NCBI RefSeq assembly: GCF_030812315.1
Contig: NZ_JAUSSM010000001.1
Coordinates: 645,255 to 709,254, forward strand
DNA length: 64,000 nt
From: Arthrobacter oryzae
GTDB taxonomy: Bacteria > Actinomycetota > Actinomycetes > Actinomycetales > Micrococcaceae
Reading direction: 5' to 3'
Of this stretch, positions 1 through 8,242 are shown one piece after another (position 1 is the first letter of the stretch; every line of letters begins with the position of its first letter). The notes below the pieces were generated by a model. That model searched no databases and was not told the origin of the DNA. It worked only from the letters and a program-made list of their open reading frames with translations. A program made the position numbers and the translations under genes.

Positions 1-169
1 GCAAGCGCTTGCGGGCCACCCGGCGTCGTACTTTCCTGAGTTTTGACTGCGGCGTTTTGACCCTGTCGGGTGACTGCGTCGGGTGCTTTGCTCCCTATTA
101 ATACGCGGGCGCCACCAGCGGCCGCTCCCGCGACGGGTCCTGCCGGACCGGAGATGCGAAGATGGACAC
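1..169. other. Left-edge non-coding region
   Basis: No gene is recognisable here. The window opens with a perfect 12-bp palindrome, GCAAGCGCTTGC (1-12), whose core resembles LacI/GalR-type operators. The minus strand has an open frame across the first ~80 bases, so the tail of a neighbouring gene cannot be excluded. Confidence 0.4.
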
Positions 170-952
170 GTGAATCCCGCATCCTCCGCTTCGATTCGTC
201 CCGCCAGCGACCTGGCGCGCTTCCGGCTGGCACCGAATCCCGGGCCCATGAGCCTGGACGGGACAAATTCATACCTGCTGGGCAGCCCGGACTCCGGGAG
301 CACCGTGGTGGTGGATCCCGGACCCTTGGACGAACAGCATCTGGGTGAGCTGGCCGGGGCAGGGCGTGTGGAGCTCATCCTGATCACGCACCGACACGTC
401 GACCACACGGCAGCGGCCGCACGCTTCCACGAACTGACGGGGGCGCCGGTCCGCGCTGCGGATGCCCGGCACTGCCACGGAGGCCAACCGCTGACCGACG
501 GTGAGATCATCCTCGCGGCGGGGGTTGAGCTGCGTGTCATTGCGGCTCCCGGCCACACCTCGGACTCGCTGTGTTTCCACCTTCCGGGCGACGGCAGGCA
601 CGGATCAGTGCTGACCGGCGACACCATCCTGGGACGCGGCACCACGGTTCTGGATTTCCCCGATGGCAAACTGGGAGACTACCTGGCAACCCTGGACAGG
701 CTCGAAGGCTTTGGACCGGCCACAGTCCTGCCCGGGCACGGACCGGTGCTCCCTGCCCTTGATACGGTGGTCCGCGCGTATCGGGACCACCGCCACGAAC
801 GGCTCGCGCAGATCCGTGCAGCCCTGGCGGAGCTCGGGTCCGGTGCAGGAGTTCGTGAAGTCACGGACGCCGTCTATTCGGAAGTCGATCCTGCCGTCCG
901 TACGGCAGCGGAGAACTCAGTGGCTGCGCAGCTGGAGTTCCTCCGGGGCTGA
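170..952 (+). CDS. MBL-fold metallo-hydrolase (LACTB2-like)
   Basis: Metallo-beta-lactamase-fold hydrolase of about 260 residues. Seen: the zinc motif HRHVDH at residues 74-79, later metal ligands in PGHTSDS, LTGDTILG and PGHGPVLP, and an N-terminal GTNSYLLG strand typical of the LACTB2/glyoxalase-II-like branch. The GTG at 170 is chosen because residues encoded upstream in the same frame do not look like protein and homologues start near this point. The likely substrate (thioester, nucleic acid or other ester) cannot be read from sequence. It is followed by a FAA-family hydrolase gene after 107 bp on the same strand. The family call is firm and the function is open. Confidence 0.85.
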   Translation: MNPASSASIRPASDLARFRLAPNPGPMSLDGTNSYLLGSPDSGSTVVVDPGPLDEQHLGELAGAGRVELILITHRHVDHTAAAARFHELTGAPVRAADARHCHGGQPLTDGEIILAAGVELRVIAAPGHTSDSLCFHLPGDGRHGSVLTGDTILGRGTTVLDFPDGKLGDYLATLDRLEGFGPATVLPGHGPVLPALDTVVRAYRDHRHERLAQIRAALAELGSGAGVREVTDAVYSEVDPAVRTAAENSVAAQLEFLRG

Positions 953-1059
953 TCACGTGGCGGCGGTGCCTGGGGTCCAGCGGAGCCGGCGCTACCGGGC
1001 CGGCCGGACCGGGCAGGCCGGCGGCGGGACGACTGACCGGAGACGGTACGCTAGGAACC

Positions 1060-1836
1060 ATGCGTATCGCCCGTTTTGTAGCTGATTCCGATCCCCTCTA
1101 CGGCGTTGTTGAAGGCGCGCCCGGCAGTGAGGAAGTCACTGTCATCAAGGGTGACCCATTCTTCAATGGCGTTGAACGCAGCACCGTCAAGTACAAGCTT
1201 GAGGATGTGCGGCTGCTGGCCCCCATCATCCCGCGCAGCAAAGTTGTGGGCGTCGGACGAAATTTCGTTGAGCACGCCAAGGAACTCGGCAATGACGTGC
1301 CGCAGCAGCCCCTTTTGTTCCTGAAGCCGAACACTTCGGTCGTGGGTCCTAACGATCCCATTGTGCTGCCGGAATTCTCGGACGAGGTGTCCTTTGAGGC
1401 CGAGCTGTGCGTGGTGATCGGAAGGATCTGCAAGGACGTTCCAGAGGACCGCGTCGACGACGTCATCTTTGGTTACACCTGCGGCAACGACCTGACCGCC
1501 CGTGATGTCCAGAAGACGGACCTGCAGTGGGCGCGTGCCAAAGGCTTTGACACTTCGGCGCCGCTCGGTCCGTGGATCGAGACCGAACTGGACACCGAGG
1601 ACCTCCGTATCCAGGGCTGGCTCAACGGTGAACTCCGCCAGGACGGCAGCACCAGCCAGATGATCCGGGGCGTCCGCGAACTCGTCTCGGTTGTCTCGCA
1701 GGCCTTTACGCTGCTTCCCGGCGATGTGATCATGACCGGCACGCCTGCGGGCGTGGGCCTGGTCGCAGCCGGTGACCGCTTTGAGGTGGAGATCGAAGGC
1801 ATCGGACGCCTCTCCAACCCGATCGTCCGGCGCTAG
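1060..1836 (+). CDS. Fumarylacetoacetate hydrolase family protein
   Basis: 258-residue protein of the FAH superfamily, which includes acylpyruvases, oxaloacetate decarboxylases and 2-hydroxyhepta-2,4-diene-1,7-dioate isomerases. Seen: GVGRNFVEHAKELG near residue 63, the metal-site segment FEAELCVVIGR, GNDLTARDVQ, KGFDTSAPLGPW and LPGDVIMTGTPAGVG. These are the usual ordered landmarks of the C-terminal FAH domain. Starts at ATG 1060. A strong GC-rich hairpin follows the stop, and gltX begins after it, so the gene is probably transcribed separately. In related actinobacteria a FAH-family gene often sits just before gltX (recalled, not checked). The exact substrate cannot be assigned. Confidence 0.88.
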   Translation: MRIARFVADSDPLYGVVEGAPGSEEVTVIKGDPFFNGVERSTVKYKLEDVRLLAPIIPRSKVVGVGRNFVEHAKELGNDVPQQPLLFLKPNTSVVGPNDPIVLPEFSDEVSFEAELCVVIGRICKDVPEDRVDDVIFGYTCGNDLTARDVQKTDLQWARAKGFDTSAPLGPWIETELDTEDLRIQGWLNGELRQDGSTSQMIRGVRELVSVVSQAFTLLPGDVIMTGTPAGVGLVAAGDRFEVEIEGIGRLSNPIVRR

Positions 1837-1891
1837 CCACAGAACAGAGGTAGCCACAAACCGGCGCGAGCCAAAAAACAGAGCCGAATTG

Positions 1892-1929
1892 CGGACAGCC
1901 GTCCCGGGAATCCCCGGGGCGGCTGTCCG
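1892..1929 (+). terminator. Hairpin between FAH gene and gltX
   Basis: GGACAGCCG pairs with CGGCTGTCC around an inner CCCGGG/CCCGGG pairing, giving a stem of about 15 bp with a small loop. There is no long T-run, so this may be a weak terminator or an mRNA-stabilising hairpin. Confidence 0.6.
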
Positions 1930-2000
1930 GTTCTACAACGGATTCGGCGGCCGATTTGGTGGCGGGGCGGCCCCGGGCAGGCGGTAAAGTTGGAGTCACT

Positions 2001-3515
2001 ATGACTACTCCTTCTGTGTCCAACGCCGTCTCCAGTCCTGCCGTCACCCCCGAAACCCCGGTCCGGGTGCGCTTCTGCCCGTCGCCCACCGGAACCCCGC
2101 ACGTGGGCCTGATCCGGACGGCGCTGTTCAACTGGGCCTACGCCCGGCACACCCAGGGAACGTTCGTCTTCCGCATCGAGGACACGGATGCCGCGCGCGA
2201 CTCCGAGGAAAGCTACGAGCAGCTCCTTGAAGCCCTCAAGTGGCTCGGCATCTCCTGGGAAGAGGGCGTGGAAACGGGCGGCCCGCACGAGCCGTACCGC
2301 CAGTCACAGCGTCTTGACCTCTACAAGGACGTGGTGGCCAAGCTCCTGGACGCCGGCTACGCCTACGAGTGCTACTCCTCCCCGGACGAAGTGGAGGCGC
2401 GTCACCGCGCTGCCGGCCGCGACCCCAAGCTCGGCTACGACAACTTCGACCGCAGCCTCAGTGCCGAGCAGGTTGCCGCGTTCAAGGCCGAGGGCCGCGA
2501 ACCCGTGCTCCGCGTCCGCATGCCTGACGAGGACGTCACGTTCACCGACATGGTCCGCGGCGAAATCACATTCAAGGCCGGCAGCATCCCGGACTACGTG
2601 ATTGTCCGCGCTGACGGCTCCCCGCTGTACACCTTGGTGAACCCGGTTGATGACGCCCTGATGGGGATCACCCACGTGCTGCGCGGCGAAGACCTGCTCT
2701 CCTCCACTCCCCGCCAGGTGGTGCTTATCCGCGCCCTGATGGACATCGGCGTCGCCAGCTACATGCCGGTGTTCGGCCACCTTCCCTACGTCATGGGTGA
2801 GGGCAACAAGAAGCTGTCCAAACGCGATCCCCAGTCCAACCTGTTCCTGCTCCGCGACCGCGGCTTTATCCCCGAGGGCCTGCTCAACTACCTCTCGCTG
2901 CTGGGCTGGAGCCTGTCCGCCGATGAGGACATTTTCACGGTCGAACAGCTCATCGAAAACTTCGACGTCCACGACGTCCTGGCCAACCCGGCGCGCTTCG
3001 ACATCAAGAAGGCCGAAGCGATCAACGGCACCCACATTCGGATGCTGGCAGCGGACGACTTCAGGGGCCGCCTGGTCCCGTACCTCCGCGCCGCAGACCT
3101 GGTGGGGGACACCCTGACCGCACGCGAGGAGGAGATCCTCGCTGAGGCCGCCCCCCTGATCCAGGAGCGGATTGCCCTGCTGGGCGAAGCGCCCGAGATG
3201 ATTTCCTTCCTGTTCAAGAACGATGACGCCATCGACGTCGCGGACGATGCCCGCAAGGGGCTGCCGGAAAACCTCACTGAGGTCCTGGACGCTGCGATTG
3301 CCGCCCTGGACGCCGTCACCGACTGGAACGCCGAGAACATCCAGGCTGTGCTGAAGCAGGCCCTCGTCGAGGACCTGGGGATCAAGCCGAGGCTGGCCTT
3401 CGGCCCCGTCCGCACGGCTATCTCCGGGCGGCGGATTTCCCCGCCGCTCTTTGAATCCATGGTCATCCTGGGCAAGGCCTCATCGCTGGCCCGCCTGCAC
3501 GCTTTCCGCGGCTGA
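2001..3515 (+). CDS. gltX: Glutamyl-tRNA synthetase
   Basis: Charges tRNA-Glu with glutamate in the cytoplasm. 504 residues. Seen: class I HIGH-type signature SPTGTPHVG near residue 26, the KMSKS-equivalent KLSKR near residue 274, and the characteristic RIEDTD segment. Start chosen at ATG 2001, preceded by GGAG; the upstream in-frame stretch is non-coding in character. Its stop overlaps the ATG of the HAD gene (TGATG), indicating translational coupling. A tRNA-Glu gene lies 2.7 kb downstream. As an actinobacterium the organism probably also uses GatCAB for Gln-tRNA, in which case GltX may be non-discriminating; the sequence does not settle this. Confidence 0.97.
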   Translation: MTTPSVSNAVSSPAVTPETPVRVRFCPSPTGTPHVGLIRTALFNWAYARHTQGTFVFRIEDTDAARDSEESYEQLLEALKWLGISWEEGVETGGPHEPYRQSQRLDLYKDVVAKLLDAGYAYECYSSPDEVEARHRAAGRDPKLGYDNFDRSLSAEQVAAFKAEGREPVLRVRMPDEDVTFTDMVRGEITFKAGSIPDYVIVRADGSPLYTLVNPVDDALMGITHVLRGEDLLSSTPRQVVLIRALMDIGVASYMPVFGHLPYVMGEGNKKLSKRDPQSNLFLLRDRGFIPEGLLNYLSLLGWSLSADEDIFTVEQLIENFDVHDVLANPARFDIKKAEAINGTHIRMLAADDFRGRLVPYLRAADLVGDTLTAREEEILAEAAPLIQERIALLGEAPEMISFLFKNDDAIDVADDARKGLPENLTEVLDAAIAALDAVTDWNAENIQAVLKQALVEDLGIKPRLAFGPVRTAISGRRISPPLFESMVILGKASSLARLHAFRG

Positions 3516-4252
3516 TGACTGCCATGCGCGGTGACGGCGGCGGTGTCCTCCATACGGGTTTTGGCGTCATCCGGGGTGTCCTGTTCGATATTGACGACAC
3601 CTTGGTGGACCTCGAATTCGCCATGACCACCGCGCTGCGTGACGTCAGCGAACACCTCCTGCCCGGCCTGGACCAGGCCGGGTGGGAGAAGTTCGGGCGG
3701 ATCTTCACGCACGAGACCACACACTTCTATGACCGCTACCTTGCCGGCGAGCTGACCTTCAACGAGCAGCGGCTGCTCCGGGGCCGGGCCGCCCTGGGCC
3801 ACTTCGGCGTGGAGCTCGAGGAAGGTGAGGAGTCCCATGCCTGGGTTACGTCGTACGCTGCCCTGCAGCACGGCTACGTCCGTGCGTTCGAGGACGTAGC
3901 CCCGCTCTTGGACGCCCTGGACGCTGCCGGGATTCCCTATGGGGCGGTGAGCAACAATGTCCATGACTACCAGCGGGTGAAGCTGGACACCGCGGGGCTG
4001 CAGCGCATCAGGGTTCTGGTGGGAACGGACACAGTGGGCGTGCCCAAGCCGGACCCGGCCATCTACCTTGAGGGGGTCCGCCTGCTGGGCAGCGGCGCCG
4101 CCGAGACGCTCTACGTGGGCGATAACCGGCTGCTTGATGCAGAGGGTTCGACGGCGGCGGGCCTGCTGGGCGTTTGGCTGAACCGCAGCGGTGAAACGGA
4201 GTCTGCGTTCGCCGGTCACCAGATAGGTTCACTGGCGGACCTGCTGGGGTAA
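3515..4252 (+). CDS. HAD-superfamily hydrolase
   Basis: Haloacid dehalogenase-type phosphatase, 245 residues. Seen: motif I FDIDDTLVD (nucleophile Asp25, Asp27), motif II in GAVSNN, motif III lysine in GVPKPDPAIY, and motif IV in YVGDNRLLDAEG. The alpha-helical insert after motif I is that of a C1-cap enzyme (phosphoglycolate phosphatase/YjjG-like). The ATG at 3515 overlaps the gltX stop by one base; ATG 3524 is an alternative. The substrate cannot be told from sequence. The gene converges on the heptad-repeat membrane protein with only 15 bp between stops. Confidence 0.88.
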   Translation: MTAMRGDGGGVLHTGFGVIRGVLFDIDDTLVDLEFAMTTALRDVSEHLLPGLDQAGWEKFGRIFTHETTHFYDRYLAGELTFNEQRLLRGRAALGHFGVELEEGEESHAWVTSYAALQHGYVRAFEDVAPLLDALDAAGIPYGAVSNNVHDYQRVKLDTAGLQRIRVLVGTDTVGVPKPDPAIYLEGVRLLGSGAAETLYVGDNRLLDAEGSTAAGLLGVWLNRSGETESAFAGHQIGSLADLLG

Positions 4253-4267
4253 ATACGTCGGCGGGCA

Positions 4268-5664
4268 TCACGCGGAAAACCCATTCGGCCGCCTGTTGCG
4301 CAAAGCCACAAAGGCTCCAACGGAGCCGAGTCCAAGCACACCCACCATGCCGATGGCCGTTCCGGCGTCGGGCTGCCCCGCCATGTCCGACGGCGAGACG
4401 GCTGCGGCGCTCGAATGCAGCGTTTCCGTTCCCGCCGCCACCTTTGCGTTCCCCTCCTCGGGCCTGCCGGCCCCTGCGGCCAGCTGCGTCGAACCGGCGG
4501 CAAGCTTGGTGTTGCCCTGAAAGAGTTCGGAGGCTCCGGCGGCCAGGGCCTCGGACCCGCTCAGCAGCCCGGGGTTGGCAGGATCAGCCGGGTCGCCCTT
4601 GATGCCGGTGTTCAGTGCCACAGTCCCGGCGGCAAGCCGTGCGGAGCCCTCGGTCATGCCGGCCGCGGCCTTGAGCAGGCCCGGGCGTTCGGGGTTCCCG
4701 GGCACGCCGTCCATCCCGACCCTGATTTTGGCGGTGCCATCAGCCAGGAGCTGCGTGCCGAGGACAACCCCGGGGCTCGCCGGGTCCTGGCTGTTGAGCT
4801 TTCCGCTCAGGGTGGCGAAGCCGGCGGTCAGCTTTCCGGCGCCCGCCTTCAGCTCCCCGGTGCCGCCGTGGAGCCTCGAGGCGCCCGACTGGAGCTGGGC
4901 TGCTCCGGCGTCGATCTTGTGGGCTCCTGACGTGATTTTTGCAATCCTGTCTTTCACCACCGACAGCGGCACGAGCCCCTGGACCGGGTCTTCGGCGGCA
5001 GCCTGTAACAGGTCAAGGGCCTGGGCCAGGGCAGCAGTGCCCGTGCCCAGTTCCGGATTGCCGTTGGCCCCGCGGTAGCCCTTGAACTGATCTGTTCCGG
5101 CAGCGAGCTGGCCCGCGCCGGCGTCCAGTCGGCTTGCTCCGTCACTGAGCTGCGTGGCGCCGTCGCCAAGGTTGTTCTCCGCGGTGCCGGCCGGGGTGGG
5201 AGTCAGGGCCGTGGAGAGCTGCGCCGCTCCGGCGGCGAGTTTGCGGGCACCGTCATCAACTTTGTACACGCCGGGGGCGAGCCTGTTGTTGACGTCCGCT
5301 TGGATCCTGGCCGCTCCGGCCGCGAGTTTCTCGGCACCGGCCTGCAGCTGGTCCGCGCCGGGAGCGAGATTCTTGCTGATACCTGCATGGATCTTCGCTG
5401 CCCCTGCTGAGAGCTTTCCAGCCCCCGTGTCTGCCAGCGCGGCACCCGTGGAAAGTTCTCCGGCACCGTCTTTGACCTGGTCGGCACCGACGGAGGCCTT
5501 ACCGGGGCCCCATCCTTGAGCCGAGCTGATCCGTCAGTAATGCGGCCGGTGACCACGGTGTAGAAACCCACTAGGGCAATCAGGAGCAAGGCAAGGACCG
5601 CTATGGCGATCTGCTGGGTGCGGGTGCGGGTGTTCAGGGGAGTAGTGGCACGACTCTGTGGCAC
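4268..5664 (-). pseudogene. Leu/Gly heptad-repeat membrane protein, frameshifted
   Basis: Two minus-strand frames join into one protein of about 465 residues. The first frame (GTG at 5664, preceded by GAGAGGAAC) encodes a short basic N-terminus, one membrane helix (IAIAVLALLLIALVGFYTVV) and GRITDGSARLKDG. The second frame then carries dozens of 7-residue AAGAxxL-type repeats (for example DQVKDGAGEL) and ends with a C-terminal membrane helix and a basic tail. Such X-X-X-Leu-X-X-Gly repeat proteins belong to the YhgE/Pip-associated envelope family; their function is poorly known. The frame changes near 5505-5515 in a GGGGCCCC run. One extra base there would restore an open frame, so this is either a sequencing error, a real mutation or a phase-variable tract. 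Confidence 0.7.
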
Positions 5665-5783
5665 GGGAGGTTCCTCTCGACAGTCCAGGCATGGGCGGAT
5701 GTCCCCGGACGCCCCCGACCGTGACGCAGCTAACATCAGAAAACGGGCGTGAAACTGCCGGACGGGGAGGGCGGGGAGTAGTT

Positions 5784-5804
5784 GTTACTCAGTGGTAACT
5801 TACC
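5784..5804. promoter_or_regulatory. Overlapping inverted repeats, candidate operator
   Basis: GTTAC-6-GTAAC (5784-5799) overlaps GGTAA-1-TTACC (5794-5804) upstream of the divergent heptad-repeat gene. The layout resembles TetR-type operators in actinobacteria, but no TetR gene is adjacent. The wider 5665-6008 gap holds no convincing gene; apart from this repeat it contains the tRNA promoter and a 10-bp palindrome, AGTAATTACT (5941-5950). Confidence 0.4.
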
Positions 5805-5914
5805 GAGCGTAAACTTGCCTAGCCCTGAATTGCAAGGAATTTTTCGGGCGCCACCTCTGAGTGCCGCTGTTTCCACCGTTCCACCGCGACGCTGGATGGT
5901 CCGCGGGCCCCGAT

Positions 5915-5943
5915 TTGTGCCAGCCAAAACTCTCGGGTAAAGT
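5915..5943 (+). promoter_or_regulatory. Candidate sigma-A promoter for the tRNA pair
   Basis: -35 TTGTGC (5915-5920), a 17-bp spacer, and -10 TAAAGT (5938-5943) matching the TAnnnT rule. It would start transcripts about 60 nt before tRNA-Gln. Confidence 0.5.
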
Positions 5944-6008
5944 AATTACTCGTGCTGAGGCGCTCGGAGCGAAGGTTTAGACCTGAATATCCGGCCCGAA
6001 AGTGCCAT

Positions 6009-6080
6009 TGGGATATGGTGTAATTGGCAACACTACGGTTTCTGGTACCGTCATTCTAGGTTCGAGTCCTGGTATCCCAG
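6009..6080 (+). tRNA. tRNA-Gln (anticodon CTG)
   Basis: A 72-nt cloverleaf can be drawn by hand. Acceptor TGGGATA pairs with TATCCCA, the D-arm carries TGTAATTGGCAACA, the anticodon loop is TTCTGGT (anticodon CTG), and the T-arm contains GGTTCGAGTCC. CCA is not encoded. A U1-A72-type acceptor end is typical of bacterial tRNA-Gln. It lies 128 bp before tRNA-Glu and is probably co-transcribed with it. Confidence 0.95.
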
Positions 6081-6208
6081 CTCTGAATAAGCTGCACTAC
6101 GGTGCGGCGAATCAGGGGTTTCAGAACGGTATATTCGATTTGAAACACTGGCTCGGTGTATGAAACAATCACTGAGCCTGATGGCAGAAATGTCATCCGG
6201 AAGTACGC

Positions 6209-6284
6209 GGCCCCATCGTATAGCGGCCTAGTACGCTGCCCTCTCACGGCGGTAACGCGGGTTCGAATCCCGCTGGGGTCACCA
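6209..6284 (+). tRNA. tRNA-Glu (anticodon CTC)
   Basis: Acceptor GGCCCCA pairs with TGGGGTC, the anticodon loop CTCTCAC gives CTC, and the T-arm is GCGGGTTCGAATCCCGC. CCA is encoded at the 3' end (6282-6284). A Rho-independent terminator follows after 3 bp. Confidence 0.95.
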
Positions 6285-6287
6285 TTG

Positions 6288-6326
6288 AAACGGTCCCGGG
6301 CAACAGCCCGGGGCCGTTTTGTTTTG
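6288..6326 (+). terminator. Rho-independent terminator of the tRNA unit
   Basis: AAACGG-T-CCCGGGC pairs with GCCCGGG-G-CCGTTT around the loop AACA, followed by TTTTGTTTTG. Confidence 0.85.
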
Positions 6327-6463
6327 CTTCCCGGATACTTTCCATGCGATTCCCCGCCGAACGGTCGTTTCCCCTGGAACCGCAACGGGGAGATGACCGC
6401 CGGGCGGGGATTTCCTAGCGGGATGCACGCGCCGGACGGTAACCGAACTGGCATGATGAAGCT

Positions 6464-8242
6464 GTGACGTCCCCATCTGAGAGTCCGCCCCCGCGCGCTG
6501 CCGCTCCGAACTCACGGGCTGCTGCTGCCGTGGAACTGCTCGAAGCTGTCCGCGGAGACCTCGGCGCGGCCGTGTTGCCCCTCGCACTGCCGGGCGCGGA
6601 CGCCGCCCGCCTTGATATCAGGAACGCCCTCTCGCAGCTCGATGATTACATCCTCCCGCGATTCCGCAGCCTGGACGCTCCACTGCTGGCCGTGGTGGGA
6701 GGATCCACCGGTGCCGGGAAGTCGACCCTCGTCAACGCCCTTGTGGGCCACCCCGTCACGAGGGCCGGTGCCATTCGTCCAACCACCCGGCAGCCGATCC
6801 TGCTGCACAACCCGGCCGATTCGGACTGGTTTGAAAACCAGCGCGTGCTGCCGAGCCTCAGCCGTATCAGGGGTGTCGTGGTGGATGCGCCGGTTCCAGC
6901 CAACCGCGCCGGGGCCGCACCGGATGCCGCCCCGGTATCGTCCCTGGTGCTCGTGGGGCATCCGGCGGTGCCGGAAGGAATAGCGCTGCTGGATGCTCCG
7001 GACGTCGACTCCGTGTCGGATGACAACCGCAAGCTTGCAGGGCAGTTGCTCGCCGCTGCCGATCTCTGGGTATTCGTGACGACAGCCAACCGCTACGCTG
7101 ACGCCGTCCCCTGGAAGCTGCTCCTCGACGCCGCGGCCAGGGACATCCTGGTTGCAGTAGTGCTGGACCGTGTGCCCACTGCCGCAGAGGCGGAGGTAAG
7201 CACGGACCTGCGGGCGATGCTGCAGCAGGAAGGCCTCGGCGCAGCACGGCTGTTCATTGTCCGGGAGGTTGCCCTCGATCGCCTCGGAATGCTGCCAGCC
7301 GAAGCTGTGGAACCCCTGGGGCGGTGGTTGCGCGAACTGGCGGCCGATGCGGCGGGGCGGGCCGAGATTGCCCGCCGGACGCTGAACGGCACCGTGCGCA
7401 CGCTCAGCGGACGCGTCACGGCCCTCGCCCGGGCCTCGCGGGAGCAGCAGCGGGCGGCGGAAGTGCTGGCCAAGGATGCACGCAATGCTTATCAGGATGC
7501 TGTGGCACGGATTCTGGAGGCCACGCGGGACGGTGCCCTCCTGCGCGGCGAAGTCCTGGCCAGGTGGCAGGACTTCGTGGGCACCGGGGAATTCTTCCGC
7601 GTCCTGGAACAAAACATCGGGCGCATGCGGGACCGCGTCGGTGCGTTCTTCCGCGGAGAGCCCGCCCCGGCGGTAAAAGTCGAGACAGCGATCGAAACCG
7701 GGCTGCAGGCCGTCATCCTGGACGAAGCCGCCAATGCGGCCGAAGACGCAGACCAGCGCTGGCGCTCGGACCCTGCGGGCAGGCAGCTGCTGGGCGCCGA
7801 CGATCTTTCCGGCACCAGCGCCGGCTTCCCGGACAGGGTCGCGGCAGAAATCCGGGCGTGGCAGGAAGGCCTGATGGAACTCATCCGCACCGAAGGCCAG
7901 GGCAAGCGCACCCAGGCCAGATGGCTTTCCTTCGGGGTCAACGGGCTCGGTGCCGCCCTTATGATTGTCGTTTTCTCCATGACTGCCGGACTCACCGGCC
8001 TCGAAGTCGGTGTGGCAGGCGGTACCGCCATCGTCGGCCAAAGGCTCCTGGAGGCCGTCTTCGGCGAGGATGCCGTACGGCGCCTCGCGCGGACTGCCCG
8101 CGAGGACCTGAACGCGCGGTGCCAGAATCTGCTGCAGGAAGAACAACAGCGCTTCCTCGAACGGCTGGACTTCACCACCGTGTCACCGGACGTGCTGGCA
8201 GGCCATGCCCGCGCCCTTCAGCGGCTGGCGGAGTCCGCGTGA
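6464..8242 (+). CDS. Dynamin-like GTPase, first of a pair
   Basis: 592-residue P-loop protein. Seen: Walker A GSTGAGKS at residues 80-87, switch threonines in RPTTRQ (~105-110), a G3-like LLDAPDVDS, and long helical Ala/Arg/Glu-rich segments. A hydrophobic region follows near residues 490-520 (GLGAALMIVVFSMTAGLTG and after), fitting membrane association. The expected G4 N/TKxD is replaced by VVLDRVP, so guanine specificity is doubtful. Starts at GTG 6464 with a poor ribosome site. Its stop TGA overlaps the GTG of the next gene, so the two are coupled. Bacterial dynamin-like proteins often work as pairs (for example Streptomyces DynA/DynB); by inference these two form a hetero-oligomer acting at the membrane. 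Confidence 0.8.
   Translation: MTSPSESPPPRAAAPNSRAAAAVELLEAVRGDLGAAVLPLALPGADAARLDIRNALSQLDDYILPRFRSLDAPLLAVVGGSTGAGKSTLVNALVGHPVTRAGAIRPTTRQPILLHNPADSDWFENQRVLPSLSRIRGVVVDAPVPANRAGAAPDAAPVSSLVLVGHPAVPEGIALLDAPDVDSVSDDNRKLAGQLLAAADLWVFVTTANRYADAVPWKLLLDAAARDILVAVVLDRVPTAAEAEVSTDLRAMLQQEGLGAARLFIVREVALDRLGMLPAEAVEPLGRWLRELAADAAGRAEIARRTLNGTVRTLSGRVTALARASREQQRAAEVLAKDARNAYQDAVARILEATRDGALLRGEVLARWQDFVGTGEFFRVLEQNIGRMRDRVGAFFRGEPAPAVKVETAIETGLQAVILDEAANAAEDADQRWRSDPAGRQLLGADDLSGTSAGFPDRVAAEIRAWQEGLMELIRTEGQGKRTQARWLSFGVNGLGAALMIVVFSMTAGLTGLEVGVAGGTAIVGQRLLEAVFGEDAVRRLARTAREDLNARCQNLLQEEQQRFLERLDFTTVSPDVLAGHARALQRLAESA

Noticed and set aside
2888..4219. Minus-strand frame of 443 residues under gltX and the HAD gene
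   Set aside because: Fully antisense to two clear genes; it lacks any recognisable motif and is a high-GC shadow.
5736..5927. Minus-strand 63-residue frame upstream of the heptad-repeat gene
   Set aside because: No ribosome site or motif; it overlaps operator-like repeats and lies next to the tRNA promoter.
7324..8238. Upstream extension of the second GTPase frame
   Set aside because: The added residues are the out-of-frame shadow of the first GTPase; the GTG at 8239 with GTGA overlap is the natural start.
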